Assembly (NCBI RefSeq): GCF_000190475.1
Contig: NZ_AEWH01000060.1
Span: forward strand, 28,532 to 92,531
DNA: 64,000 nucleotides
Direction: 5' to 3'
Source of the DNA: Ornithinibacillus scapharcae TW25
Lineage (GTDB): Bacteria > Bacillota > Bacilli > Bacillales > Amphibacillaceae
Positions 19,944 through 30,551 of the stretch are shown here, in pieces; the first letter of the stretch is position 1, and the number at the start of each line of letters is the position of its first letter. The notes under the pieces are model-generated. The model worked only from the letters and a program-made list of their open reading frames with translations. It was not told where the DNA came from and did no database searches. The position numbers were made by a program, and so were the translations under genes.

Positions 19944-21048
19944 ATCTACATAGTTCAACTAAAATTTCCACTAAAGACTGTTTCTCTATATACGAATGAT
20001 ATTCCTTAACACGTTTAGCGTAAGCTTTTTGTTGTTCTTGACATTGGAAAAATTCCATTATTTGTTGTTCTACATTTTGTCGGTTACTTACTAAACGATT
20101 GATAACTCCTAAAGACTCTAGTTCTAGCTCATTGACCTTTTCCTGCCCCGGCAATGCATTACAGGTAAAGATCGGTATGTGCTTCATTAAGCATTCACTG
20201 ATGGTAACACCGCCCGGCTTGGTAATTACCGCATCGACATTATTATAAAGTTGATTCATAGCTACTTTATTGTTTATATATCGTACAGGTGTTATGTTTG
20301 GTTCATTTAGTTGCTGGAGCTTGTTATACAACTTTTCATTGTGACCACATAATACCGTATACTGTATGGTTGGCTGTTCCGGAATGATTTTCTCAATGGA
20401 ACCTATTCCCAAACTTCCACCACCGACTAATACATGTAGATTCCTTTTCCGTTTAGGTGAAGACTTTCTTTCTTTAAATATTGGGTGTACTGGTATACCA
20501 GTAATAAATATTTTATTCGCGTCCACCCCAAGTTCCATTAAGAAATCTTTCACTTTTTTAGATGGTACTAAATGAAAGTCTATTCCATCTATTCCCCAAA
20601 CCCGATTTATAAAATAATCGGTATAAACATTAACTGTAATAGCATCAATCCTACCTTTTTGCTTTAGAACACTTGCAATATTAGAAGGAAGACAATGTGT
20701 ACAAAACAAAATACTAGGTTTATTTTCGTTCATCAATTTCTTAAAAAACGAAGTAAACATCGCTTCATATAATAGTTGGCGAGTCCGCTTTGTTTGGTTT
20801 TTAACCGCTAAATAGCTATATACCTTATCATAAGCACTTGGCAGTTTATTAATCCAATGAATATATGCGCTTGAAACAAGCTTCTCGACAATTCCATAAC
20901 TATAAGACAATATGTCTACCTTCTCACAGTTCATGGTTTGGATAGCAAGTTGTAATTCCTCCATAATTGCATCCGCAACATGATGATGGCCAGTAGGTAT
21001 TTGCATAAATGGCAGTAATAGTGCTTCTTTCTTGGAAGTAGTACCCAT
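19942..21048 (-). CDS. MGDG-synthase/UgtP-like glycosyltransferase (YkoN-like)
   Basis: The N-terminus (LLLPFMQIPTGHHHVADAI) is typical of the monogalactosyldiacylglycerol synthase domain. The C-terminal GT-B half carries VLVGGGSLGIGSIEKII and the nucleotide-sugar site ITKPGGVTISECLMKHIP. It should glycosylate a lipid or cell-surface acceptor. I start at ATG 21048 (368 aa); the frame opens 15 codons earlier at a TTG without a ribosome site. Neighbouring phosphoesterase and YkoP-like genes recall B. subtilis ykoN-ykoP-ykoQ. Confidence 0.85.
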   Translation of the reverse strand: MGTTSKKEALLLPFMQIPTGHHHVADAIMEELQLAIQTMNCEKVDILSYSYGIVEKLVSSAYIHWINKLPSAYDKVYSYLAVKNQTKRTRQLLYEAMFTSFFKKLMNENKPSILFCTHCLPSNIASVLKQKGRIDAITVNVYTDYFINRVWGIDGIDFHLVPSKKVKDFLMELGVDANKIFITGIPVHPIFKERKSSPKRKRNLHVLVGGGSLGIGSIEKIIPEQPTIQYTVLCGHNEKLYNKLQQLNEPNITPVRYINNKVAMNQLYNNVDAVITKPGGVTISECLMKHIPIFTCNALPGQEKVNELELESLGVINRLVSNRQNVEQQIMEFFQCQEQQKAYAKRVKEYHSYIEKQSLVEILVELCR

Positions 21049-21150
21049 TTTGATCACCCAATCATCTAGCTTCTCATATAAGAATTCCTTCAATTACCAA
21101 TGCTTGTCTGATGCTTTGCATGTTATAATCCTTTTTGGGGAGGAATTCAA

Positions 21151-21966
21151 ATGACGTATATGATATTCGCAATACTGCTAGTCTGTATTAGCATTTTTAT
21201 ATATAAGGCAAACCAAAACACGAAAGACATTCAAATCAACAAAATACAAATCTCTACTAAGTATCCTTCAAAACAATCCAATTTATCCATCCTTCACCTA
21301 TCTGATATGCATCTAGAAAATATTTCGATTACACCGACTGAATTAGCTGATAAAATACGTAATGCAAAACCTGACATGATAGCATTAACAGGCGATTTCC
21401 TAGACCGAAAACGAACCATCCCGAAATTAGAGCCTTATCTAAAGGTACTACAGGAAATGAAGCCGCAGCATGGAATCTATGCTGTTCTAGGAAATCATGA
21501 TTATGTTTTAAAAGAAGATAACCTCTCAAAGCTAAAAAATCTATTAACTCGATATGATTGTCAGGTGATGCAAAACACGAATACCACTATTATAGTAAAT
21601 AACCAGGTGATCAATATCATTGGAATAGACGATTATAGTACCAATAGAAGTGATCTCGTAAAATCCTATGAAAATATGGGTGTTGGGATTAACATCGTGT
21701 TAACACACGATCCAAATATCGTCCTTGAAATGGATAAGTATCCTTTTGATTATTTGCTAGCAGGACATTTTCATGGCGGGCAAATACGATATCCCAAAGC
21801 ATTCCATCTTGTCAAAATGGGAAAGCTGCCACGGCTTAATATGATAAAGGGTTTGCATCAGCATAATGATTCACCATTTTATATTAGCGAAGGCCTTGGT
21901 CAAACGGGTGTCAATATACGTGTAGGAAGTCGTCCGGAGATTACCCTACACGAGATCGCTATTTAA
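21151..21966 (+). CDS. Membrane-anchored metallophosphoesterase (YkoQ/YkuE-like)
   Basis: A calcineurin-like phosphoesterase of 271 residues. One N-terminal signal-anchor helix (residues 2-18) is followed by the metal motifs LSDMHLE, LTGDFLDR, VLGNHDY, LTHDPN and LAGHFHGGQ. Relatives act on lipid or UDP-sugar phosphate substrates at the membrane. It starts behind TGGGGAGGAATTC. It diverges from the glycosyltransferase gene and converges with the YkoP-like gene (4-base overlap of the 3' ends). Confidence 0.9.
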   Translation: MTYMIFAILLVCISIFIYKANQNTKDIQINKIQISTKYPSKQSNLSILHLSDMHLENISITPTELADKIRNAKPDMIALTGDFLDRKRTIPKLEPYLKVLQEMKPQHGIYAVLGNHDYVLKEDNLSKLKNLLTRYDCQVMQNTNTTIIVNNQVINIIGIDDYSTNRSDLVKSYENMGVGINIVLTHDPNIVLEMDKYPFDYLLAGHFHGGQIRYPKAFHLVKMGKLPRLNMIKGLHQHNDSPFYISEGLGQTGVNIRVGSRPEITLHEIAI

Positions 21967-22508
21967 TCATCCATTCGATATCTATTAACTAGCTCATTCC
22001 TAGACATAAATAAATATACTGGATTCTCATGTCTGGATGAGCTAGCTAAATAATTAATCGGCATGAATGTTAAACGCTTGTATGCCTTATAAATAGAATT
22101 ATGAATTGGAACATTATCAAACCCTAACCTCTTCGTCCCCTTATATAAACTAGTAATCCCAACGATTCCCTTTATTTCTGAAAACCTTTTATGAGTTCGT
22201 ACATATTCTGCCAGCATCGGCATCGATTTTTTGACCATATGATAAATATAGACCGCTCTTTTCGTATCATTTGATACAGAATAGAGTTCATTCATTATCT
22301 TCACATTATGCAGGTGAATTTTTATGAGTAAATCATTTTTATAAATAATGGTCCCATCACTTAGTGTCGTTGTCCTTCCCTTATATCGAGTAAGTCTGAC
22401 ACGAAAAAGTGTCTTCTCCGCTTCCAAATCACAAACATAGTTTAACCTAGTTAAACTATAGTAAATCGGATCAAAAACATTCCAAACCCCCAATAAATAG
22501 CTTTTCAT
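21963..22508 (-). CDS. YkoP-like domain protein
   Basis: A 181-residue soluble basic protein with no membrane helix (for example LFRVRLTRYKGRTTTLSDG and HLHNVKIMNEL). The layout matches what I recall of the YkoP-like domain, also found fused to glycosyltransferases and deacetylases of Bacillaceae. Function unknown; clustering with a GT-B enzyme and a phosphoesterase suggests glycolipid or envelope metabolism. It shares its last 4 bases with the convergent phosphoesterase gene. Confidence 0.75.
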   Translation of the reverse strand: MKSYLLGVWNVFDPIYYSLTRLNYVCDLEAEKTLFRVRLTRYKGRTTTLSDGTIIYKNDLLIKIHLHNVKIMNELYSVSNDTKRAVYIYHMVKKSMPMLAEYVRTHKRFSEIKGIVGITSLYKGTKRLGFDNVPIHNSIYKAYKRLTFMPINYLASSSRHENPVYLFMSRNELVNRYRMDD

Positions 22509-22573
22509 GCATGTAATTATCCTTCCTGTAAATATTTTGCATTTATAGTTTGCTTGAAATGATTAAAAATATG

Positions 22574-22610
22574 AAAATCCGTACCACATTTTTTTGTGAT
22601 ACGGATTTTT
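22574..22610 (-). terminator. minJ terminator
   Basis: AAAATCCGTATCAC paired with GTGGTACGGATTTT around a run of A residues, A/T-flanked on both sides, 7 bases past the minJ stop. Confidence 0.85.
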
Positions 22611-22616
22611 CTAGTT

Positions 22617-23788
22617 TTATTTCGATTTTCGATATGGTTCACCTGCAAAGATTAAACCTAATTCATGATGATCCCCTTCATACATTGCACTTTGAACGAA
22701 GCGAATTTCTCCATTCGAATCAATCAACTCAATCTTGAAAAATGATCCTGTTTGTTGTAGTGCTTCGTATAAATCATCTACACTATGAATTTTGGATCCA
22801 TTCACTTTTGCAACGGTTTCCCCTATTAAGATATTCAACCGATCCGCAGGAGAACCAGGTATGATTCCTAGTACTCGTAGACCCAAGTTCGTATGGTTAA
22901 AGTAAGAAGCTTTCGTTAAGTCCCTCGTGCGAAAACGGTAATTGATAAACTCTCTTCCTAAAATAGCAAATATCACAGCAACAATGCTTAACCAAGAAAA
23001 GAAAATGCTACCCGTTGCCAGTACTAATACTAAAACAGCCAAACCAAGGAGGTTCATAGAGAGCTTATTAGCTACCTCATGTGGCAAACTACCTCTTACT
23101 GTAAACTCAAATCCTACCACGAATGGAACTAATACAATGGCAAAATTCTCGCCATTAATATCCAGATATGGCCAATATGCTGCAAATGGTTCAATTAATC
23201 CAGATGGAATTAATGTAAAAACGGGATAATAGCTATACGTTTAATGCGATGTCTCCCAATCCAGCTCCCTCTACTTCCTAATGTTAGTTCTGGATATGTT
23301 TCATTTTGCCTAATTCTATTGATGAAATGGGCTTCAACAAATAAAAATAAAGCCAATAGAATTACTAACACGGAAAAATTGACCTCGATATCTTTAGGAA
23401 TAAAGGTTATATACTCATCTAACAATGGAGACAGCATAAGTAAAACAACGGTGATTCCAATTGTATAACTCGGTGATAATAATGAAAAACGCAAGGTTAG
23501 ACTTAAAATAATAGTCACCATACTGAATACGAATATTGCTTCCACCGATAAAACCATTCCGACTGCAATGGTTACAATAGAATAGAAAAGCCCTATCAGA
23601 AGCGAAAATCCTATCGTATCTTTCCACTCCGTAAGGACATCAAATACTTTGGTGCCAAAGTATTTTCTCTCCTGTTTAATTCTTCTAATTCCTACAAAAA
23701 TAATAAGTGCTATTGCCCAATATAAAAGAGGATTCAGAAATACCTTTCCAATACCCTTTCCTATTTCGATTAACCAGTCCTGTACCAT
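22617..23788 (-). pseudogene. minJ: MinJ topological division protein, split by a one-base frameshift
   Basis: MinJ bridges DivIVA and MinD and so positions MinCD inhibition. The first ORF (23788-23210) encodes six hydrophobic helices beginning MVQDWLIEIGKGIGKVFLNP. The second (from about 23213 to 22617) continues with two more helices and a PDZ domain (LGLRVLGIIPGSPADRLNI, VAKVNGSKIHSVDDLYEAL). Adding one base before GTTTTTAC near 23225 (for example CCC to CCCC) joins them as IIPVFTLIPSGLIEPF. The position next to ctpB is as in B. subtilis. Confidence 0.87.
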
Positions 23789-23917
23789 TTATGTTCACCT
23801 TCCAACATGCAGTTAAATCCTCTACATTATAACCTTATATATTCGCCATTTGTCGAAAAAACTCCTGCTTTTTTAACAATTTTACTTTGGTATTACTTTA
23901 CATATATCGTTTCGAAC

Positions 23918-23955
23918 AAAAAATAGGAATCCACGATACAACGCGGATTCCTACT
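23918..23955 (-). terminator. ctpB terminator
   Basis: AGTAGGAATCCGCG and CGTGGATTCCTATT form a stem followed by TTTTG on the minus strand, just after the ctpB stop. Confidence 0.85.
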
Positions 23956-23959
23956 CTTG

Positions 23960-25423
23960 TTACTGATATAGCACTTCAAGGGCTTTATCTAATTGTAAGT
24001 CGTCTTCACCACTGCGAATCTTCTCAATAATTTTACCTTCTAATTGACCTGCTGTCTCTTGGTCCACTTTACCAGTTGGATTTAGGTCATTGTCTTGTTG
24101 GAATTTCTTCACCGCATCTTCCGTAGCTTTGCTGAAGTATCCATCCGTTCTGTCGATATCATAACCTAATCCATCTAACATTAATTGGACATTTTCAATA
24201 GTCGAACCAGTTTGATTATAGACTAACGGTTCTTCGATTTGTACAGGGTTCGTGTAGAAATATTTAGGTTGCTCAATCTTGACTGTTGGTTCTACTCCAG
24301 TTTCATGTATCCAAGTACCTTCAGGAGATAACCATTTAAAGAAGGTTAATTTTATTGTACTACCATCTCCTAATGGCACAGCTTGTTGGACAGTACCTTT
24401 TCCAAATGTATTCTTACCAACGATGTCATAACCAACTTCTTTCATCGCTACTGCTAGAATTTCAGATGCAGACGCACTACCCTCATCTACTACAACAGTA
24501 ATAGGGTAATCTTTTTTCTCTTTCAAGTTAGAATATAAAGGCTCTTTATTTCCATTTTGATCCTCTATTTGAAGATATGGAACATCTTTTGGTATAAAAA
24601 CCTTCAGGATATCTTCCACAGCATTTAATAAACCACCAGGGTTTCCTCGCACATCAATTACTAATCCTTCTATTCCATCATCCTCTAATGCCTTCAGCTG
24701 TGTTGTAAATTCATCCGATGTTGTTTCAGAGAAATTGGTAATTTCTAATATACCTGTTTTCTTACCGTCAATAGTACGTATTTCTGAGTATACCGTTTCG
24801 ATAGGAATCGTGTCTCTCGTTATCGAAATCTCGAATTCTTCTGTATTGCCAGGTCTAAGGATTGTTAACACTACTTCTGAGCCTTTTTCCCCTCGTATTA
24901 GTGCAACGGCTTCGTTCAAGTTAAAACCTTCTAATGATTCGCCATCAACTTCAAGTACTTGATCATTTGGTCTAAGTCCTGATTTTTCTGCCGGCGAATC
25001 TTTAATAGGGGCGACAATGGTGACTACTCCGTTAACCATACTTACCTCTGCACCAATACCCTCAAAGGACGATTCAATTTGTTCATTAAAGCTTTTCATC
25101 GTTTCTAAATCCATATAAGTACTATAAGGGTCACCAAGGGTAGCTAACATTCCCTCAATTGCCCCTTCAATTAATTGCTGTTCATCTGCACCTTCTAAGT
25201 AATTTTCTTTAATGAGATGATACGCCTGGGCAACCTTCGTCATTTGCTCAGGTATCTTAGCATTAGACTCTTCATTTTGGTTTTTATTCGAATTGGATTG
25301 CTCCTCTACGTTAGTATCTGCTTGTTCTGGTTTAGCAAGGGTTACACCTAAATAAGCACCCGCGAAACCAAGCAGTAATGCACCAATCAAAATGAGAACA
25401 ATATGTATCTTATTTAATTTCAT
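23960..25423 (-). CDS. ctpB: Carboxyl-terminal processing protease CtpB (S41 family)
   Basis: A secreted, membrane-anchored serine protease. The 487-residue protein has an N-terminal anchor (residues 7-29), a low-complexity Asn/Glu linker, a PDZ domain (about 125-195, KSGLRPNDQVLEVDGESL), the S41 catalytic core with nucleophile in DEGSASASE (Ser near 316) and Lys/Gln in FGKGTVQQ (near 342/346), and a C-terminal peptidoglycan-binding domain (about 405-470). In B. subtilis CtpB cleaves SpoIVFA during sporulation; that role is inferred by orthology and the location beside minJ. Confidence 0.95.
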   Translation of the reverse strand: MKLNKIHIVLILIGALLLGFAGAYLGVTLAKPEQADTNVEEQSNSNKNQNEESNAKIPEQMTKVAQAYHLIKENYLEGADEQQLIEGAIEGMLATLGDPYSTYMDLETMKSFNEQIESSFEGIGAEVSMVNGVVTIVAPIKDSPAEKSGLRPNDQVLEVDGESLEGFNLNEAVALIRGEKGSEVVLTILRPGNTEEFEISITRDTIPIETVYSEIRTIDGKKTGILEITNFSETTSDEFTTQLKALEDDGIEGLVIDVRGNPGGLLNAVEDILKVFIPKDVPYLQIEDQNGNKEPLYSNLKEKKDYPITVVVDEGSASASEILAVAMKEVGYDIVGKNTFGKGTVQQAVPLGDGSTIKLTFFKWLSPEGTWIHETGVEPTVKIEQPKYFYTNPVQIEEPLVYNQTGSTIENVQLMLDGLGYDIDRTDGYFSKATEDAVKKFQQDNDLNPTGKVDQETAGQLEGKIIEKIRSGEDDLQLDKALEVLYQ

Positions 25424-25630
25424 TTTATCACCCCAGTAATTTTATATGTTCGGTAGTCTTCCTAAATATTAGAAAAAAATTGCATTCACTCGTACATTGC
25501 AAATGCTTTTGTTTTTCTTATGCTAACGGAAATTTTATTATACTTTCCTATCTTCTAAGAAAAAACTTTCTTGATAACTTATTCTATAATCATAACGAAA
25601 AAAGTTAATACACGCCAAACTTTTTTCTTG

Positions 25631-25668
25631 AAAAAATAAAAAAGACACTACACGATATGTGCAATGCC
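25631..25668 (-). terminator. Terminator of the M23 hydrolase gene
   Basis: GGCATTGCAC-ATATC-GTGTAGTGTC, a 10-bp stem with three wobble pairs, followed by TTTTTTATTTTTT on the minus strand. Confidence 0.75.
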
Positions 25669-25682
25669 TCATTATATCAAGC

Positions 25683-27037
25683 TTATGGTAGATAATCCAT
25701 TGGATTTACTACATTAGAGTTTGGTGGATAAAAACCTCTCCAACCTCCTCTATGCACTTCAAAGTGTAAATGAGATCCAGTAACTCTTCCAGTAGCACCC
25801 ATATAACCAATTAACTGTCCCTGTTTTACAACCTCACCATCACCGACAGCAAACCCACTTAGGTGAGCATATAGGGTTGTATAATCTACTCCATTGATCT
25901 TCGTAACGATTAGAATATGGTTACCATAGGTTCCAGAAAGATTACCTCTAACTGCTACACCATTTGTAGAAGCATAAATTGGAGTTCCAACTGGTCCGGC
26001 TATATCAACACCTAAATGGAAACTTTTCGTATGAGTGATTGGGTCCACACGATATCCATAGTTTGACGAACGACTTCCTGATGCAGGCCAAATAAACGAG
26101 CTACTGCTTGTCCCACCACTATTTAATTGATTAAGATTACTTTGAGCAAGCTCTTTTGCTCTTGCAATAGCCTGTTCTTGTTTTCTAATCATTGCCTGTT
26201 CATCTTCGAGTGTAAACATATACTGTTCTAGTTCATGGTGTTCATGCTCTAGTTGAGCTAACAATACTTGTCTATCATCCATTTGTTGATCCAGTTGTGA
26301 TTGTAATGCTACAAACTCTTTTTTCTGCGCTTCTAATGCAATCTTCTGCTTTTCTATATCATTACGTTTTGTTTCAATTTCTTTTTTGTTATCCTCTACA
26401 GCTACTTTCTTATCCTCTACATCTTTTTTATCTTTTGCTAGAGACTCAATAATCGTCTTATCTGAATCCATCATAATATTTACTGCAGCTGTTCTTGAAA
26501 TGAAATCTGAAAAGCTCTTAGATCCTAGCAGCACCTCTAGATATCTCATCGGACCACCACTTCGTTGTATGGAACGGAGTCGATCCGCTAATAATGCTTC
26601 ACGGTCCTCTATACGAATCATTAATTCTTCAATTTCTGCTTTTAGCTTCTCAATTTGTTTCGTTAACTCATCTACTTTAGCATTTAAATCCTTAATTTCT
26701 TTGTTCGTTGCATCAATTTCACCTTGTTTCGAGTTAATTAATGCTTTCGTTTTCGCTAATTCACTATCTAGTGCGTCGATTTGTTCTTGAACAGAAGCTT
26801 GTTCGTTCAGATTTTCGTTTATCTTTTCTTGCGTTTCATTTTTATTGGATTGTACGTCTTTATTTTTTCTTGAAGTTGTAATTGTTCCTTCTGAAGGTCA
26901 TTAAGTTCTTGCTGAATTTGTTCTTTCGATTGTGCGGAAACTTTGCTCCAATCAATTGACAAAGAGCCAAAAGCTACTAGGCCCACTAATAAACAAATCC
27001 CCAGCTTTTTTTCATGCAATATTCCCCTACCCTTCAC
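25683..27037 (-). pseudogene. CwlO/EnvC-like M23 peptidoglycan hydrolase, frameshifted near its N-terminus
   Basis: The first ORF (27037-26819) gives a signal peptide ending near KVSAQSK and the start of a coiled coil. The rest lies in another frame from about 26850 to 25683: a long coiled coil and then a LytM/M23 domain with HLGVDIAGPVGTPIY and HLHFEVHRGG (metal His residues). An extra base in the T6 run at 26863-26868 restores a single protein of about 450 residues. Such hydrolases are activated by FtsEX, encoded directly upstream. Confidence 0.88.
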
Positions 27038-27130
27038 CTAATCTAGTAATCTATCTCTAATATGTAAACTAACAAGCGGACTCCACCCTCTATCCGAGCA
27101 GAATCCGTATTAGTTTGGCATATTTAATTT

Positions 27131-28024
27131 TTATACTTTTAAGAACTTGCGAACACTCATCAAACTTCCCCATATTCCAATTCCAGCACCTACAACTAGA
27201 ATTATAAGGGCTAACTGCCATGCAAATGGGTTGAACGGTAGGATTTCTACAAATCCTATACTACTCATACCACCAATGCTAGACTCAATAAGCTTATATC
27301 CGACTAACACCCCAACAATTGGGATAATGGAACCAAGTACCCCTAGAAGCATTCCTTCTACAAAAAATGGCCCACGAATAAATCCATTTGTTGCACCTAC
27401 TAATTTCATGATGCCAATTTCTCTACTTCTTGCCATAATCGTTAATTTAATAGTATTGGAGATTAGGAAGATTGCTGTTAACACAAGTCCGGCAATCAAA
27501 ATAATACCAATTGTTCTAGCAAAGCTTGTAAATTTAAATAGATTTTGGGCAACCTCTTGACCATAAGTTACAGATTCTACATGGTCAAAGTTCACTACTT
27601 CATCAGCGATTTGCTGAGTAGCTTGTGGTTCATCCGCCTTTATTATATAAGCATGGTTCAGTGGATTTTCCTGTTCGTAAAGTTCCCAAACATCTCCACC
27701 CTCTCCCATACTATCGATTAAACTGCTTAATTCCTCATCCTTAGAAGAGAAAAGCACAGTTGCTACACCAGGAATTTTTTCAATTTCTTCGCCTAGTGCT
27801 ATCACCTGTTCATCATCTGCTGTCAAATCAATAAGCACTTTAACTACTACATCATCTTCAATTTTTCCAGCCATATGATTAAGATTTAAAATCAATCCAA
27901 GAAATGCTCCTACTAAAAGCAGCGTCATCGTAACAGCACCTACGGAAGCAACAGTCATCCAACCATTACGGAAAATATTCTTTAAACCTTCCCGAAAGTG
28001 TCTTTTAATTGTTCTAGCTTTCAT
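27131..28024 (-). CDS. ftsX: Cell-division/ABC transporter permease FtsX
   Basis: FtsX works with FtsE to transmit ATP hydrolysis to extracellular peptidoglycan hydrolases. The 297-residue protein has a first helix at about 22-44 and a large external loop (GKIEDDVVVKVLID through VESVTYGQEV), then three C-terminal helices, with LMARSREIGIMKLVGATNGFIR typical of the family. I place the start at ATG 28024 because AGGTGATTACGG precedes it; it overlaps the ftsE end by 11 bases. The CwlO-like gene next door is the likely client. Confidence 0.95.
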   Translation of the reverse strand: MKARTIKRHFREGLKNIFRNGWMTVASVGAVTMTLLLVGAFLGLILNLNHMAGKIEDDVVVKVLIDLTADDEQVIALGEEIEKIPGVATVLFSSKDEELSSLIDSMGEGGDVWELYEQENPLNHAYIIKADEPQATQQIADEVVNFDHVESVTYGQEVAQNLFKFTSFARTIGIILIAGLVLTAIFLISNTIKLTIMARSREIGIMKLVGATNGFIRGPFFVEGMLLGVLGSIIPIVGVLVGYKLIESSIGGMSSIGFVEILPFNPFAWQLALIILVVGAGIGIWGSLMSVRKFLKV

Positions 28025-28700
28025 ATCCGTAATCACCTCGATGTTCATCTCTTACAATTGTTCCGTCTTCTATAGCAATAACACGTTTTTTAATCGTGTT
28101 AACAATCTCCTTACTATGTGTTGCCATAATAATTGTTGTCCCACTATTATTAATCTCTTCGAAGACACGCATGATTTCCCATGATGTTTCTGGGTCTAGA
28201 TTTCCTGTTGGTTCATCCGCAATAACAATTTTTGGATGATTTACAATTGCGCGTGCAATAGATACCCGTTGCTGCTCACCACCTGATAATTCATTGGGGA
28301 AAAAACGAGCTTTATTTTTTAAACCCACTAAATCTAATACTTCCATCACTCGCTTGCGAATATTACGCGGATGTTCTTCGATAACCTCTAATGCAAACGC
28401 AACATTTTCATAGACTGATAGTTTAGGAAGTAGACGGAAATCTTGGAAAATAACACCAATGTTTCTACGCAGTAAAGGGACATCCTTTTCCTTTATCTCA
28501 CTAACGTCTTTATTATTAATAAACAATGCGCCACGAGTTGGTTTAATCTCACGGTACATTAGTTTAATAAATGAAGATTTACCAGCACCACTAGGTCCAA
28601 CGATGTATACAAATTCGCCTTGAGCAATTTCGACATTAATACCATTTAGTGCCGTAACGCCATTATCATAAGTTTTATATACGTCTTTCATTAAAATCAT
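28014..28700 (-). CDS. ftsE: Cell-division ATP-binding protein FtsE
   Basis: The ABC ATPase partner of FtsX. The 228-residue protein contains Walker A GPSGAGKSSF, the Q-loop FQDFRLLP, the signature LSGGEQQR, Walker B IVIADEPTGNLDPETS and the H-loop THSKEIV. The length fits FtsE exactly. It overlaps ftsX, so stoichiometric expression is likely. Upstream, instead of cccB as in B. subtilis, lies a 12-kb accessory block. Confidence 0.97.
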   Translation of the reverse strand: MILMKDVYKTYDNGVTALNGINVEIAQGEFVYIVGPSGAGKSSFIKLMYREIKPTRGALFINNKDVSEIKEKDVPLLRRNIGVIFQDFRLLPKLSVYENVAFALEVIEEHPRNIRKRVMEVLDLVGLKNKARFFPNELSGGEQQRVSIARAIVNHPKIVIADEPTGNLDPETSWEIMRVFEEINNSGTTIIMATHSKEIVNTIKKRVIAIEDGTIVRDEHRGDYGYES

Positions 28701-29337
28701 ATTTAATCACCTTTATTTAAAATTAGTCAAAAAGTCTTATTTCGTTTAAGTTTCTCTTACATTATAACATCATTCAACAGCTTTTTTTGACAAAAAAATA
28801 TTACAATTATATTTCAAGCTTTAAAAACCTCGTTATACTTGTTGGAAAATGACTGATTTTGTCGATTTATAGGTAATTAGTTGGGGTCTTTCGTTGAGGT
28901 GTGATGGGAAATATTACATGAAGTATAGAAGAAATCTAAGAGAGGTTCTATTACATTCAATAGAGTATTGTTCACTTGGGACTTCTATCTCTTATATAAT
29001 TTAGCCCCTATGTATGGACACTGGAGTTTGACTTCATCCCTCTAGCTTTCTGTCCACGCCAAATTCACCAGTGATTTATGCAGTAGAGACAAAAAAAGAG
29101 ACCTGTTCTTCGAAAATACACGAGGAAAGGCCTCGATTAAGCTATTAATTTAAACTTAGAATACACACCTTTCTAACAGATAGTTTTCCATATAATATCA
29201 TTAAGAAATAGTTTCTTAAGGTCTTCTCCATGTCCATGTTGAGACATAGTACATTTTACTATCTGCTCCTGGTGTATGTATTCAGGTATTTCATAACGAG
29301 TCTCGGCAATGGTATTACCAAAAGTTTTCTCAAAACC
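28701..29337. other. Gene-free region upstream of ftsE, with a possible relic
   Basis: About 640 bases lack a convincing gene. On the minus strand 29173-29330 keeps an open frame that reads TIAETRYEIPEYIHQEQ and on to a TAG, but it has no start codon and no recognisable family, so it may be a decayed gene end. Nothing clear was found in 28750-29150. Confidence 0.4.
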
Positions 29338-30533
29338 TCAATAAATACGAACTACAGTCCCCACTGGAACTTTTTCATATAACCACTGAACGTCTGCATT
29401 TTGCATCCGAATGCAGCCAAGACTTACGTATTTCCCAACTGATGATGGATTATTTGTTCCATGCAGACCATAGATTGTTCCATTTGTACCGGGAACACTT
29501 AATCCGAGCCAGTGGCTTCCAAGTGGATTTTCAGGAGAACCGCCTGGGATACCTTTCCCACTATACCAAGGCTTTTCTAGTTTGTTTACAATTTTAAACT
29601 CCCCTACTGGCGTCATTGAAGCTTCTCTCCCAGTACCAACAGTAAACGTTTTTACTAATTTATCTCCAAGAAATACGTAAAGCTCATTTTTCTTTTTACT
29701 TACCTCGATACGATATACTCCACCGACTTCCGCTTTTTCTTGAATTTTGCTTTCTCCTTTTTTATCCCTTCCGGAAAATGCTAGCTCCTTTTGTAATACC
29801 TTTGGATTCGGAATATGTATCTTTATTCCATAAGGGACATGGTTCACATTTGAAATTCCATTATAGTTTGCTAATGCATTCATATATTCTGTCGATCCAT
29901 AATACTGCTGACTAATCTTTTGTAGTGTATCTCCTCTCGTCACTTGATGATAAATCATATATTGTGGATCTGGAATCTCAAGTACCTTTCCTGCTTGCAC
30001 CTCTTTCTCAGGATTGGTAATTCCGTTATAGTGAGCTACTTTTTCTTGTACATTACCATTACTATAATAGATCATTGTTATTTCAAACAACGTTTCATTT
30101 GGCTGAACCTTGTGTTGAATTACTTGTTTTGGCTGTAGATCCATCTCTGTTGATGATTTTTCTACCACTTCTTCCGTTGTTTCTATTTTTCTTTTTCTTC
30201 CTTAACTTCTACCTCCTTCTGTACTAGGTTGGATTCTTTCAGAAGCTCCTTTTTTTCCACAGCAGATTGATTCATTTCTACCTCAGGGTGTGCAAGAACT
30301 TTTTTCAGTTGGAATCTATCATTAATATGACTTGCCACATGACTAATAGTAATTTGTTTCCCTGACTTGGATAAAGCTGATTCATTTTTAACTATCATTG
30401 GAATAATTGCCATACAAAAAGCTAGTATTAAGGTAAAGATAATTATCAACATATAGCGTTTCTTTTTTTGATTCTTCTTATGACGTGATACTCTTGATTC
30501 CAAACCGTTCGTAAAGAACTCCTCGTTCGACAT
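29338..30533 (-). pseudogene. Membrane-anchored LysM-L,D-transpeptidase, split by a one-base frameshift
   Basis: The first part (from ATG 30533, behind GGAGGGAGGGAA) is a cytoplasmic basic head, one transmembrane helix (about residues 28-48) and a charged stalk. The second part, entered at a GTG without its own ribosome site, holds two LysM repeats (HKVQPNETLFEITMIYY, HQVTRGDTLQKISQQYY) and a YkuD domain with LHGTNNPSSVGKYVSLGCIRM (catalytic His and Cys). One extra A near 30186-30196 fuses them. The product would form 3-3 cross-links in peptidoglycan. Confidence 0.85.
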
Positions 30534-30551
30534 TTCCCTTCCTCCCTCCAT

